The notes below the pieces were generated by a model, which was given only the letters and a program-made list of their open reading frames with translations, did not search any database and had not been told where the DNA came from. 33,588 nt of DNA, taken from NCBI RefSeq assembly GCF_900111795.1, contig NZ_FOJQ01000029.1:1-33588 (forward strand), in the 5' to 3' direction. The DNA comes from Anoxybacillus pushchinoensis. Lineage in GTDB: Bacteria > Bacillota > Bacilli > Bacillales > Anoxybacillaceae. Shown piece by piece: positions 24,288 through 33,420 of this stretch. The position numbers were made by a program, and so were the translations under genes. Each line of letters begins with the position of its first letter. Position 1 is the stretch's first letter.

Positions 24288-24530
24288 ATGAGAAAAGATG
24301 TGTACGAATACATTGTTGTAAAGCCGAAACTTCATCAATTTTTACGTGAACACCCGTCATGGTATCGAAGGTTAGCGAGACGCCCGATGGATATAAAAGA
24401 AATGGAAAAAGAGGCGCGTCAATATTATAAACAAACGATGCCGCATAAAGTGCAAAACGTCGTCCAAACGATTGAAATGGCGAAAATGATGATGGCCATG
24501 ATGAAACTGATGAATGACACTCATAATTAA
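24288..24530 (+). CDS. ylbE: YlbE-like small protein
   Basis: An 80-residue basic protein. The pattern L-H-Q-F-L-R-E-H-P-S-W-Y-R-R-L-A-R-R-P is the YlbE-like family core, and the C-terminal helix is methionine-rich (M-A-K-M-M-M-A-M-M-K-L-M). AAAGGG lies 7 nt before the ATG. The H-P motif followed by a basic helix echoes the start of YlbD, so the two may be distantly related or interact; this is inference. It is cotranscribed with ylbD by spacing. The biochemical function is unknown. Confidence 0.85.
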   Translation: MRKDVYEYIVVKPKLHQFLREHPSWYRRLARRPMDIKEMEKEARQYYKQTMPHKVQNVVQTIEMAKMMMAMMKLMNDTHN

Positions 24531-24571
24531 ACGGGAAACGTAAACACTATCACTACGAAAGGATGGTGAAA

Positions 24572-24934
24572 GTGTTGCGTTTCTTTTTTTTATGTGTCGT
24601 ATTGTTGTTTTCAACGCACGTTAGCGACCATAGGCATACGGTGTTTGCTGAACAAAAGCAAACGTTATTCGTCAAACATCATGTGAAAGGAAATAACGTT
24701 TTTGTCGAGTGCATCGTCGATCAATTTACGTTTACGAAAGGAAAACATCCGAAAAAAAACGGACAAGGGCGCATTCACGTATATGTCAATGGGAAAAAAG
24801 TAAGCGAAATGACAACAGCTGCTTTCGTTATTCGCGGATTGCCTGCCGGAAAGCATTCGATTCGCCTCGAGCTCGTCCATAACGATGCGAGCCGCTACCA
24901 CATATCACATGAATTTACCGTGACTATTTCGTAA
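24572..24934 (+). CDS. Secreted protein of unknown function, beta-sandwich-like
   Basis: A 120-residue protein with a signal peptide: short hydrophobic core F-F-L-C-V-V-L-L-F, then a polar stretch with a likely cleavage after T-V-F-A. The mature part reads as a small beta-sandwich: L-F-V-K-H-H-V, F-V-E-C-I-V, G-R-I-H-V-Y-V-N-G-K-K-V, L-P-A-G-K-H-S-I-R-L-E-L-V-H-N-D and a final H-E-F-T-V-T-I. The G-K-H-x-I-x-L-x-L-x-H-N-D pattern is shared by several Ig-like or copper-binding secreted families, so family membership is uncertain. GTG 24572 is chosen because AAAGGA is 8 nt upstream; ATG 24563 overlaps that site. It ends at the terminator 24932-24963. Confidence 0.7.
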   Translation: MLRFFFLCVVLLFSTHVSDHRHTVFAEQKQTLFVKHHVKGNNVFVECIVDQFTFTKGKHPKKNGQGRIHVYVNGKKVSEMTTAAFVIRGLPAGKHSIRLELVHNDASRYHISHEFTVTIS

Positions 24935-24963
24935 GTCTGGGGCAACCAGACTTATTTGTTTTG
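24932..24963 (+). terminator. Terminator before ylbF
   Basis: TAAGTCTGG (24932-24940) / CCAGACTTA (24946-24954), loop GGCAA, T-rich tail. The stop codon TAA is part of the left arm. Its T tail overlaps the -35 of the ylbF promoter. Confidence 0.8.
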
Positions 24964-24984
24964 TTTGTTAAATCATGTTATGAT
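24956..24984 (+). promoter_or_regulatory. Sigma-A promoter of ylbF
   Basis: TTGTTT (24956-24961), 17-bp spacer, TATGAT (24979-24984), 21 nt before the ylbF start. Confidence 0.6.
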
Positions 24985-25005
24985 ACCGTTGTGGAGGTGT
25001 TGCTC

Positions 25006-25455
25006 GTGCTTGTAGCAACGGTTGAACGTTTACAAATATTAGATTTCGCAGAAGAGCTTGGCAAAATGATCATCCAATCAGATGTGGCAGAACAATATCG
25101 CCGCAGCTTTTATTATATGAAACGAGATGAGAAGGCGCAGCAACTCATTTCGCGCTTCGTTCAGTTGAAAGAGCGATACGAAGAAGTGCAGCGTTTTGGA
25201 AAATATCATCCAGATTACAAAGAAGTAACGAAGCAAGTGCGCGATGCAAAACGTGAGCTCGATTTGTATGAGCCGATTGCCGCCTTTAAAAAGGCAGAAA
25301 AAGATATGCAATTGCTTTTAGATGAAATTAGCACAATAATCGGTCGCGCTGTATCTGAAAACATTAAAGTGCCGACGGGGAACCCGTATTTCGACTCCCT
25401 CTCTTGCGGTGGGGGATGCGGTGTCGGTGGAACGTGCGGCTGTCGGACGAAATAA
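25006..25455 (+). CDS. ylbF: YlbF, RNase Y / Y-complex subunit
   Basis: A 149-residue helical protein, the same length as B. subtilis YlbF. YlbF, YmcA and YaaT form the Y-complex that steers RNase Y-dependent mRNA maturation and affects competence, biofilm formation and sporulation; the complex carries iron–sulfur clusters. The family core R-F-G-K-Y-H-P-D-Y is present, and the C-terminus has the cysteine-rich [13 protein letters not shown], likely cluster ligands. GTG 25006 is chosen (GGAGGTG 6 nt upstream and matching family length); the upstream extension to 24961 covers the promoter. ylbG follows 16 nt downstream. Confidence 0.93.
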   Translation: MLVATVERLQILDFAEELGKMIIQSDVAEQYRRSFYYMKRDEKAQQLISRFVQLKERYEEVQRFGKYHPDYKEVTKQVRDAKRELDLYEPIAAFKKAEKDMQLLLDEISTIIGRAVSENIKVPTGNPYFDSLSCGGGCGVGGTCGCRTK

Positions 25456-25471
25456 AAAGGGGATGGGGTTT

Positions 25472-25738
25472 ATGTTTCCGATGCGACAAGGAATTATCGT
25501 TTGGCTTTATTCACTGAAACATAGTAAACAGTTGCGAAAATACGGGAACGTTCATTACGTATCGAAGCGGCTTAAATATGCCGTCTTATATTGCAACATG
25601 GACGAAGCGGAAGAGATGATGAAAAACCTCGCCTCCTTACCGTTTGTAAAGCGAGTCGAACCGTCTTACCGTCCGTATGTGAAAGTGGAATTTGAATCGA
25701 AAGCGGACAAAGAGAAAGAATATGAATATGGGATATAA
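25472..25738 (+). CDS. ylbG: YlbG, DUF2129 / UPF0298 family protein
   Basis: An 88-residue small soluble protein. The family core [13 protein letters not shown], then [13 protein letters not shown], and the closing [10 protein letters not shown] are present. ATG 25472 is chosen because AAGGGG stands 9 nt upstream and gives the usual length; ATG 25463 abuts that site, and the longer frame overlaps ylbF. It is cotranscribed with ylbF and ended by a strong terminator. The function is unknown; constant linkage to ylbF suggests a related role. Confidence 0.9.
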   Translation: MFPMRQGIIVWLYSLKHSKQLRKYGNVHYVSKRLKYAVLYCNMDEAEEMMKNLASLPFVKRVEPSYRPYVKVEFESKADKEKEYEYGI

Positions 25739-25741
25739 TCA

Positions 25742-25772
25742 AAAAAGGATGTCGCGGCTAGACATCCTTTTT
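25742..25772. terminator. Terminator of ylbFG, shared with the convergent gene
   Basis: A 12-bp stem AAAAAGGATGTC (25742-25753) / GACATCCTTTTT (25761-25772) with a 7-nt loop; A/T runs at both feet make it bidirectional. Confidence 0.87.
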
Positions 25773-25778
25773 ACTTTC

Positions 25779-26168
25779 TTATTGCAATGGCGGAATGAAT
25801 CGATTCATGCGCATAATGCCGATTAAATGTTGATAATACAATTGCAAATCGGCAAAAAAGTTCGATGGTTTTACGTCCAAATGAATAATTTCTTGATTGA
25901 GTTGTTTAGCTAGGTCGATGAACAATTCGTATCGCTTCGTTATTTTCACGGACGGATGTGGAATGCCTTCGCGGCAAATGTATAGCGGTTGAAAATCGCC
26001 CGGTTCAGTCGGATGGAGCACAACGACGAACGATGTGAGCGCTTTTCCGTCTTTCGTCGTATGAAAAGCAAACAAACCGGATAAGCGGTGACGGTTTGAT
26101 TTTGCAATTTCAATGAGCTCATAAATGTCGGAATATCCTTCCCCTAGTTCAATAAAACGTTGAATCAT
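25779..26168 (-). CDS. Conserved Bacillaceae protein of unknown function
   Basis: A 129-residue soluble protein starting M-I-Q-R-F-I-E-L-G-E-G-Y-S-D-I-Y-E-L. An N-terminal beta-rich half (L-F-A-F-H-T-T-K-D-G-K, S-F-V-V-V-L-H-P-T) is followed by a helical C-terminal half with tyrosines (Y-Y-Q-H-L-I-G-I). There is no signal peptide, membrane helix or metal motif. GAGGG stands 9 nt before the start. It looks like a conserved family that accompanies the ylbG region in Geobacillus-like genomes, but I cannot name it with confidence. It converges on ylbG and is divergent from the gene at 26315. Confidence 0.72.
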   Translation of the reverse strand: MIQRFIELGEGYSDIYELIEIAKSNRHRLSGLFAFHTTKDGKALTSFVVVLHPTEPGDFQPLYICREGIPHPSVKITKRYELFIDLAKQLNQEIIHLDVKPSNFFADLQLYYQHLIGIMRMNRFIPPLQ

Positions 26169-26314
26169 CTGTTCATTCCCTCACTTTTACGTTTTGTTCC
26201 ATCATTAACTTTAACACGTTCAACTTTTTTCGACAATTAGGGAAAACGGTGTATGACAACGCATTGAAATTTTGTTATTGTTATAATATAAATTGTTTGA
26301 TAAGGGGCAATCAT

Positions 26315-27643
26315 ATGTGGAAGGTGGCTTTTATTTCGACCCTCCTTTTCCTCGGCATTAGCGCAGGAGCTTTATATTACCAATGGGACGAATATCGTAC
26401 AGAAGCGACGAAACAGTCTGTGCTTCAACATGACGTGGAAGCGACATTTAGCGGGAAGGAGATGGAAGTTACCCATCGTATTCGCGGAGCTGTCGCTCGC
26501 ACATATGAAGTAATTGTGCCAAACGAAGTGAAACATATTTCGTGTTCCGAACAAAAAGCATGCGTAAAACGACAAAACGGCAAAACGATTGTCGACGCCT
26601 CACATACAGACGAGCTTTCGTTCACATATCGCGTGCCGGTTGCACAAAAAGAGCCGCTCTTTATGAAAGAATGGCTCATTCGCTTTCATACTGCTCAACC
26701 CCAACAAATGACGATTTCGTTAACGGACACCGTTCATCCGAAAGGGATTTGGATTGCGGACGGAAAGCTTGTCGGCTATGTCCATAAACCGTCTTTTTCG
26801 CTTTTTATGTGGGAGAAAGAAGGGGGAAAAGCTGTTCCGCTTTATTTTCAAGCTCAGCCGCTTCAAATATCGCTTCATGATCGACTGAGCGTATATGCAG
26901 CGAAGCCAATAGACCATTCGGCGTTATCGTTTTGGCAACAAAGCGATGTCAAGACGCTCGTCATCACCCCGTTTTCGCTTCAATATATGACGCCGACGTT
27001 CGTCATTATCCCGGATCGTGTCTCGTTTTCAACGGCTCAGCGCGCTTACGTTCGCTCTCAGTTAGAAGAGCGCTTTCCGAACAGTTCCGTTCCAGATTGG
27101 GTATGGGATTTGCTTATTGCGTATATGACAAAAACAGAACCAGTGACACAACAAGCGAAACGCACTTTCGAGCAATTGCAAAAGACGTTGACGAAAGAAG
27201 AGCAGCAAACGTTTTGGACATTTGTGACGACGCATAAACATGAGCCGTTGACGATGAAAAAGCTAGACGAATGGCTAGGAAATGCATACGGGGGACATAC
27301 GACATTTTTCCAAGACGAAAAACCGTATATGACTTTCACCGAACGAAAAATACTCGTCGTCAATGATGTACAATTGCCGAATGCGCGCGTGTTATTAAAA
27401 GATGGACAGCAACTATTCCCGTTCATTCCGGTTATGCGCACGCTCGGCTATACGGTGAACCGATCAGGAGAGGCAATATTTATTGAAAAAGATGGGGAAC
27501 GTTGGCGTTTCTTTATAAACGGAACGAACGCTGTCATTCAACAATGGGATGGGTCGTTATATATCGAGCGAACGGAATTTCCGAAATGGTTTTCCGTTTA
27601 CGTTAGCGAGACGGATAAAAACATTTATGTAGTCGGTCAATAA
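26315..27643 (+). CDS. Membrane-anchored protein with C-terminal copper-amine-oxidase-N ('stalk') domain
   Basis: A 442-residue protein. It has an N-terminal membrane anchor (about residues 4-22), an extracytoplasmic region of beta strands (to about 215), a helical middle (about 240-340, with Q-A-K-R-T-F-E-Q-L-Q-K-T-L) and a final domain (about 355-440) containing I-L-V-V-N-D-V-Q-L, F-P-F-I-P-V-M-R-T-L-G-Y-T-V and I-F-I-E-K-D-G, the repeat-like pattern of the copper-amine-oxidase N-terminal or 'stalk' domain used in cell-surface proteins. It should not be called an amine oxidase. ATG 26315 has AAGGGG 7 nt upstream; the frame extending to 26249 lacks a site. A TATAAT lies at 26282-26287 without a clear -35. 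The function is unknown. Confidence 0.75.
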   Translation: MWKVAFISTLLFLGISAGALYYQWDEYRTEATKQSVLQHDVEATFSGKEMEVTHRIRGAVARTYEVIVPNEVKHISCSEQKACVKRQNGKTIVDASHTDELSFTYRVPVAQKEPLFMKEWLIRFHTAQPQQMTISLTDTVHPKGIWIADGKLVGYVHKPSFSLFMWEKEGGKAVPLYFQAQPLQISLHDRLSVYAAKPIDHSALSFWQQSDVKTLVITPFSLQYMTPTFVIIPDRVSFSTAQRAYVRSQLEERFPNSSVPDWVWDLLIAYMTKTEPVTQQAKRTFEQLQKTLTKEEQQTFWTFVTTHKHEPLTMKKLDEWLGNAYGGHTTFFQDEKPYMTFTERKILVVNDVQLPNARVLLKDGQQLFPFIPVMRTLGYTVNRSGEAIFIEKDGERWRFFINGTNAVIQQWDGSLYIERTEFPKWFSVYVSETDKNIYVVGQ

Positions 27644-27644
27644 T

Positions 27645-27674
27645 AAAAAAATCCCTGTGGCATATGCCGCAGGG
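27645..27674 (-). terminator. Minus-strand rho-independent terminator in the ylbH upstream region
   Basis: CCCTGTGGC (27653-27661) pairs with GCCGCAGGG (27666-27674) with one G-T pair and loop ATAT. On the minus strand the stem is followed by seven T after one A (plus 27645-27651). On the plus strand there is no T run. It may also protect the 3' end of the gene at 26315. Confidence 0.7.
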
Positions 27675-27860
27675 GCCCTTCCATTCCTTTTCGGACGAGC
27701 CGAAAAAGAGAAGGAAAAAAGGGAGAGGAGAAACCGGAGGAAGAACTTATGGGGAACGTAAGTCTTCTCCGTGGTTGGCAACAACATCATTACCGATGTT
27801 GTTACTACCAGTATGACCATTATTTTGCATGATATACATGATCATCATATTTTTTCCCTT
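27653..27860 (+). ncRNA. Structured region at the position of the Rfam 'ylbH leader'
   Basis: Four possible stems lie between the stalk-domain gene and rsmD/ylbH: 27653-27674; TTTTCGG (27688-27694) / CCGAAAA (27700-27706); ACTTA plus flanks (27739-27749) / TAAGT plus flanks (27759-27768), which encloses a GGAGG and an ATG; and AACAACATC (27780-27788) / GATGTTGTT (27795-27803). A T6 run follows at 27850-27855. Barrick and colleagues described a conserved RNA motif upstream of ylbH in low-GC Gram-positives, listed in Rfam as the ylbH leader. This region fits by location and by hairpin content; the exact match to the covariance model has not been tested. Confidence 0.4.
27747..27848 (-). CDS. 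Possible small gene antisense to the ylbH leader (33 residues)
   Basis: On the minus strand, AAAGGG stands 7 nt before an ATG at 27848. The frame reads 33 codons: a hydrophobic, Met-rich start (M-M-I-M-Y-I-M), then a polar G/N-rich body (Q-N-N-G-H-T-G-S-N-N-I-G-N-D-V-V-A-N-H-G-E-D-L) before TAA at 27747. About 70 nt later on the same strand comes a proper rho-independent terminator with a T7 run. A ribosome-binding site, a compact frame and a terminator in the right order suggest a genuine small gene. A competing 27-codon frame on the plus strand (27749-27832, GGAGG at 8 nt) overlaps it, so only conservation can decide. No function is known. Confidence 0.42.
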   Translation of the reverse strand: MMIMYIMQNNGHTGSNNIGNDVVANHGEDLRSP

Positions 27861-27903
27861 TGTATCGTTTCATCGATTATCATTACGAGTGAGGTGAAGT
27901 GTA

Positions 27904-30171
<2,268 letters not shown>

Positions 30172-30270
30172 CGTTCATAAGCCTCCTCGTTTGCCGATCG
30201 TACTCGTTTTAATATACGAGTATATGTGGACATTTTAGACCATAGTATTGAACAGGAAGGGGGAACGAGA

Positions 30271-31047
30271 ATGAAAATCGGGTTGGCGTTAGGCTCTGGT
30301 GGGGCACGAGGCTTTGCGCATGCTGGAGTAATTAAAGTGTTGGAAGAAGAACATATTCCGATTCATATGATCGCTGGAAGCAGCATCGGTGCTCTCGTCG
30401 GGGCGTTGTATGCATCGGGGATATCGACGGAGCGATTATATCGGTTAGCGTCCGTATTTCGACGCAACGACTATATCGATTGGACCGTTCCGAAAATGGG
30501 GCTTATTGCTGGAAATGACATAAAACAATTCATTTCGGTTATGACAAAGCAACAACGAATTGAAGACGCGCACATTCCGCTCGCGATCGTGGCGACGGAT
30601 TTACAAAAAGGAGAAAAGGTCGTCTTTCGCAGCGGAAGCATAGCCGATGCGGTGAGGGCAAGCATTTCTATTCCTGGCATTTTTGTGCCAGAACGATGGA
30701 ACGGCCGTCTTCTTGTCGACGGAGGGGTAATCGATCGCGTGCCAGCTACCGTCGTTCGTGACATGGGAGCGGATGTTGTCATCGCTGTCGATGTCGCTTC
30801 TGTGAAAACGAACGGTGCCATTACATCGATAGTTGATGTTATTTTACAAAGTTTAGATATTATTCAAGCGGAGCTCGCGTCCCACCGCATCGCCCAAGCT
30901 GATATCGTCATCCGCCCGCCACTTGAGCGATATAGTTCGTATGCATTCACTCATGCGAAAGAAATGATTCGGATCGGGGAAGAAGCGGCGCGCCAACAGC
31001 TTCCGATCATTCGCCAATTGCTTGCAGAGAAGGGGTTTAAACAATGA
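30271..31047 (+). CDS. ylbK: YlbK, patatin-like phospholipase/esterase (RssA-like)
   Basis: A 258-residue patatin-family serine hydrolase, cytosolic (no signal peptide). Oxyanion loop G-S-G-G-A-R-G at residues 8-14; nucleophile S38 in the G-S-S-I-G elbow (36-40); catalytic D150 in V-D-G-G. All dyad elements are present. Substrates in Bacillus are unknown. ATG 30271 is chosen because AAGGGGG stands about 7 nt upstream; the longer frame from 30226 has no ribosome-binding site. ATGA overlap with ylbL (31044-31047) indicates coupled translation. Confidence 0.92.
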   Translation: MKIGLALGSGGARGFAHAGVIKVLEEEHIPIHMIAGSSIGALVGALYASGISTERLYRLASVFRRNDYIDWTVPKMGLIAGNDIKQFISVMTKQQRIEDAHIPLAIVATDLQKGEKVVFRSGSIADAVRASISIPGIFVPERWNGRLLVDGGVIDRVPATVVRDMGADVVIAVDVASVKTNGAITSIVDVILQSLDIIQAELASHRIAQADIVIRPPLERYSSYAFTHAKEMIRIGEEAARQQLPIIRQLLAEKGFKQ

Positions 31048-32057
31048 ATAAAAAACGGTATATTCAAACGACGATCATCATAGCGATATTGCTTGCTTTT
31101 GCGACTTTTTTTCATTTGCCATATTACGTGACGATGCCGGGGACGGCTGAGCCGTTGCGTCCGCTCGTTGAAGTAAAAGGCGGCTATAAAGAAGAAGGAG
31201 AAATGATGTTAACGACAGTTCGAATGGGGCAGGCAAACCTTTTTTCTTTTGTCCTCGCGCACGTGAGTAAATATAATGAGCTATATCGGATGGACGAAGT
31301 GCGCCAAGAAGGGGAAAGCGATGAAGAATATACGCATCGCCAATTAAAAATGATGGAAAACTCAAAAGAAACAGCGATTGCCGTTGCATACAAAAAAGCA
31401 AATAAGCCGTTTTCCTACAAAAATAAAGGGGTATACGTACTTTATGTCATGGATGAGATGCCGGCCGCGAAACAGTTAAAAAGCGGCGATCAATTAATAG
31501 CGATTGACGGTCAACGAATCAATGAAGCTGATGAATTTATTCAATACGTGAGCGGAAAGAAAAAAGGCGATCGCGTTCATATTACATATAAACGAGAAGG
31601 AAAAGAGAAAACGGCAACATTGACGCTCGCGCCGTTTCCGAAAGATAAAGAGCGTGTCGGTCTCGGCGTTTCCGTCATGACCGACCGCGATATCGTCACT
31701 GATCCACCAGTTCGTATTGAATCCGATCAAATTGGCGGACCGTCTGCCGGTCTCATGTTCGCCCTTGAAGTGTACAACCAGCTCGTTCCCGAAGATTTAA
31801 CGAAAGGATATCGCATTGCTGGAACCGGCACGATTAACAGCGACGGAGAAGTCGGTCCGATCGGTGGCATTTCTCAAAAAGTTATCGCCGCTCATAAAGC
31901 GGGGGCGGACATTTTTTTCGCCCCGAACGAGCGCGGAGCGAAACATTCAAACTATAAGGAAGCTGTAAAAACGGCAAAACATATCGGCACAAACATGAAA
32001 ATTGTTCCTGTTGATACGTTCGATGACGCTGTTCAATTTTTACAAAAACTATCGTAA
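31044..32057 (+). CDS. ylbL: YlbL, membrane-anchored PDZ–Lon-type serine protease (SepM-like)
   Basis: A 337-residue protein with one N-terminal membrane helix (about residues 8-24), a PDZ domain (about 120-205, with G-D-Q-L-I-A-I-D-G) and a C-terminal Lon/S16 proteolytic domain. Catalytic dyad S234 in G-G-P-S-A-G and K279 in I-S-Q-K-V. The relative SepM of streptococci matures a competence peptide; B. subtilis YlbL has been linked to degradation of the division inhibitor YneA after DNA damage. It is translationally coupled to ylbK. Its last 9 bases overlap the 3' end of convergent tmcAL, with no terminator visible between them. Confidence 0.93.
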   Translation: MNKKRYIQTTIIIAILLAFATFFHLPYYVTMPGTAEPLRPLVEVKGGYKEEGEMMLTTVRMGQANLFSFVLAHVSKYNELYRMDEVRQEGESDEEYTHRQLKMMENSKETAIAVAYKKANKPFSYKNKGVYVLYVMDEMPAAKQLKSGDQLIAIDGQRINEADEFIQYVSGKKKGDRVHITYKREGKEKTATLTLAPFPKDKERVGLGVSVMTDRDIVTDPPVRIESDQIGGPSAGLMFALEVYNQLVPEDLTKGYRIAGTGTINSDGEVGPIGGISQKVIAAHKAGADIFFAPNERGAKHSNYKEAVKTAKHIGTNMKIVPVDTFDDAVQFLQKLS

Positions 32058-33245
32058 CGGCGGTGTTGCATATTCGTTGCGCAACGCTTCCGTCAAAAGC
32101 GGCTCAGGCAACACGGATAAATATGCTTGGGTCGCTTTTTTTTCAATATGATATACCGGGTCATGTTGTATATGTTTTATGTTCGTTATAAGCGGCAATG
32201 CCGTTCGTTTTTTGACGGTTTGTAAATACGCTCTTCCTTTGTCGTTCATTGCGAGCAGACGAATGTATGTCGCACGCTTCTGTTCGATCGCTTGCGTCAT
32301 TTCTTTTTTCGTTACATTCGTCAAAATATGCGTACATATACGTTGCAATCTCGTCCACGTATATCGCTTCGTTTTGACAGCTGAAAGAAATGCGTGAAAC
32401 GATGTAGCATGTACAATCGCTCGTTTTAACCGATGTTCAATTCCTTCTCCCACTTCTGCGATGCGTCGAATGTCATCTATTTCCATCGTCAATAGGCGAT
32501 ATTTGAGAAGCGGAAAATACGACTCCCAGTCGTGCCACATTCGATACGTTTGAAGCGTCTCATATGTGATATGTGGAACATAGCGCATAATGTCTTCAGC
32601 GCGACCAGATTGCAAAAAGCGGCGAATGCTCGTTGCGCTAGCGATTTGATCATTCGTCGGAAGCGTTTCATCATGATAATGGGCAACGATGCGCGAAATC
32701 GTTTCCGGCTTCATCCGACTTCGCTGTTCTCGTATCGCTTTAACGTAATGCAATCCTAAAATATTGTTCGGCTGCGATATGTCGAGCGCGTCACGACTAA
32801 TGTCGCCAAGCGCAAGGGCATACGCTTTTGCATAGCTCATTCCTTGTTGCATATAATGCTTTACTCGCTCGTTATGGCTTTCTTGTTCATCGATTAGCCG
32901 TTGTGCCGTCTGTAAAAACGATTCGATATTTCCATGTTCGCTTCCAAAACATAATTGCTCGCAGTGGAGGGCATCAAGAATCGAAATCGCCCCATGAGCG
33001 AAAAGCTCAGCTGTTTGCACCGCAAACGGATAAGGGAGCTCGACGACGAGATCGACGCCGCCTGCTAGCGCCATGCTAGCACGTTGCCATTTCGGCACGA
33101 TTGCCGGCTCGCCCCGTTGTGTAAAGGAGCTGCTCATGACGGCGATTATGCAATCGGCTTCTGTTTTTTTTCTCGTTTGTTGCACATGATATGCATGTCC
33201 GTTATGAAACGGATTGTATTCGACAACGATTCCAGCCGCTTTCAT
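32049..33245 (-). CDS. tmcAL: tRNA(Met) cytidine acetate ligase TmcAL (YlbM)
   Basis: A 398-residue nucleotidyltransferase-fold enzyme that activates acetate with ATP and forms N4-acetylcytidine at the wobble position of elongator tRNA-Met in B. subtilis. The N-terminal signature G-I-V-V-E-Y-N-P-F-H-N-G-H contains the H14-N-G-H17 motif; S-S-S-F-T-Q-R-G-E-P-A and G-S-E-H-G are further conserved blocks. AAAGGTGGA precedes the ATG. In B. subtilis this gene is divergent from ylbN–rpmF; here the insertion sequence starts in that gap. Its end overlaps ylbL by 9 bp. Confidence 0.95.
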   Translation of the reverse strand: MKAAGIVVEYNPFHNGHAYHVQQTRKKTEADCIIAVMSSSFTQRGEPAIVPKWQRASMALAGGVDLVVELPYPFAVQTAELFAHGAISILDALHCEQLCFGSEHGNIESFLQTAQRLIDEQESHNERVKHYMQQGMSYAKAYALALGDISRDALDISQPNNILGLHYVKAIREQRSRMKPETISRIVAHYHDETLPTNDQIASATSIRRFLQSGRAEDIMRYVPHITYETLQTYRMWHDWESYFPLLKYRLLTMEIDDIRRIAEVGEGIEHRLKRAIVHATSFHAFLSAVKTKRYTWTRLQRICTHILTNVTKKEMTQAIEQKRATYIRLLAMNDKGRAYLQTVKKRTALPLITNIKHIQHDPVYHIEKKATQAYLSVLPEPLLTEALRNEYATPPLR

Positions 33246-33292
33246 CTGTTGTCCACCTTTCGTATGAGTAAAATGTTTGTGGGAGAAAAAAA

Positions 33293-33328
33293 GACAGGTT
33301 CCTGATTTGGTATAATAAGGAACCTGTC
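33293..33328. promoter_or_regulatory. Inverted repeat carrying an extended -10 promoter (plus) and a terminator (minus)
   Basis: GACAGGTTCC (33293-33302) and GGAACCTGTC (33319-33328) form a perfect 10-bp stem. The 16-base loop contains TGGTATAAT (33308-33316), a match to the extended -10 TGnTATAAT. On the minus strand the stem is followed by a T run (plus 33286-33292), so it could stop leftward transcription. It may lie at or near the left end of the ISLre2 element, or be the native ylbN promoter region; the sequence alone does not say which. Confidence 0.5.
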
Positions 33329-33356
33329 AGATATGTAAGCAAAATAGATGAAAAAC

Positions 33357-33420
33357 GGGCTCTCCTCCTGGTAAGGTAGTAAGTGTGAAAAAAATACAAC
33401 CAAAGAAAGGAGTGGAGCCC
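33357..33420 (+). promoter_or_regulatory. Hairpin that can hide the transposase ribosome-binding site
   Basis: GGGCTC (33357-33362) pairs with GAGCCC (33415-33420), and CTCCT (33365-33369) with AGGAG (33408-33412), separated by a G-T pair and one mismatch. The right arm contains the ribosome-binding site AAAGGAG and ends directly at the transposase ATG (33421). Folding would hide the site, a known way for transposable elements to keep transposase synthesis low. Confidence 0.5.

Noticed and set aside
23941-24530. ylbD and ylbE as remnants of one duplicated gene
   Set aside because: Both contain an H-P motif near the start, but the rest shows no visible repeat; similarity is too short to claim.
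27749-27832. 27-codon frame on the plus strand with a good ribosome-binding site as a separate gene
   Set aside because: It overlaps the minus-strand frame, has an odd composition and no terminator of its own. Kept as a finding but not annotated as a gene.
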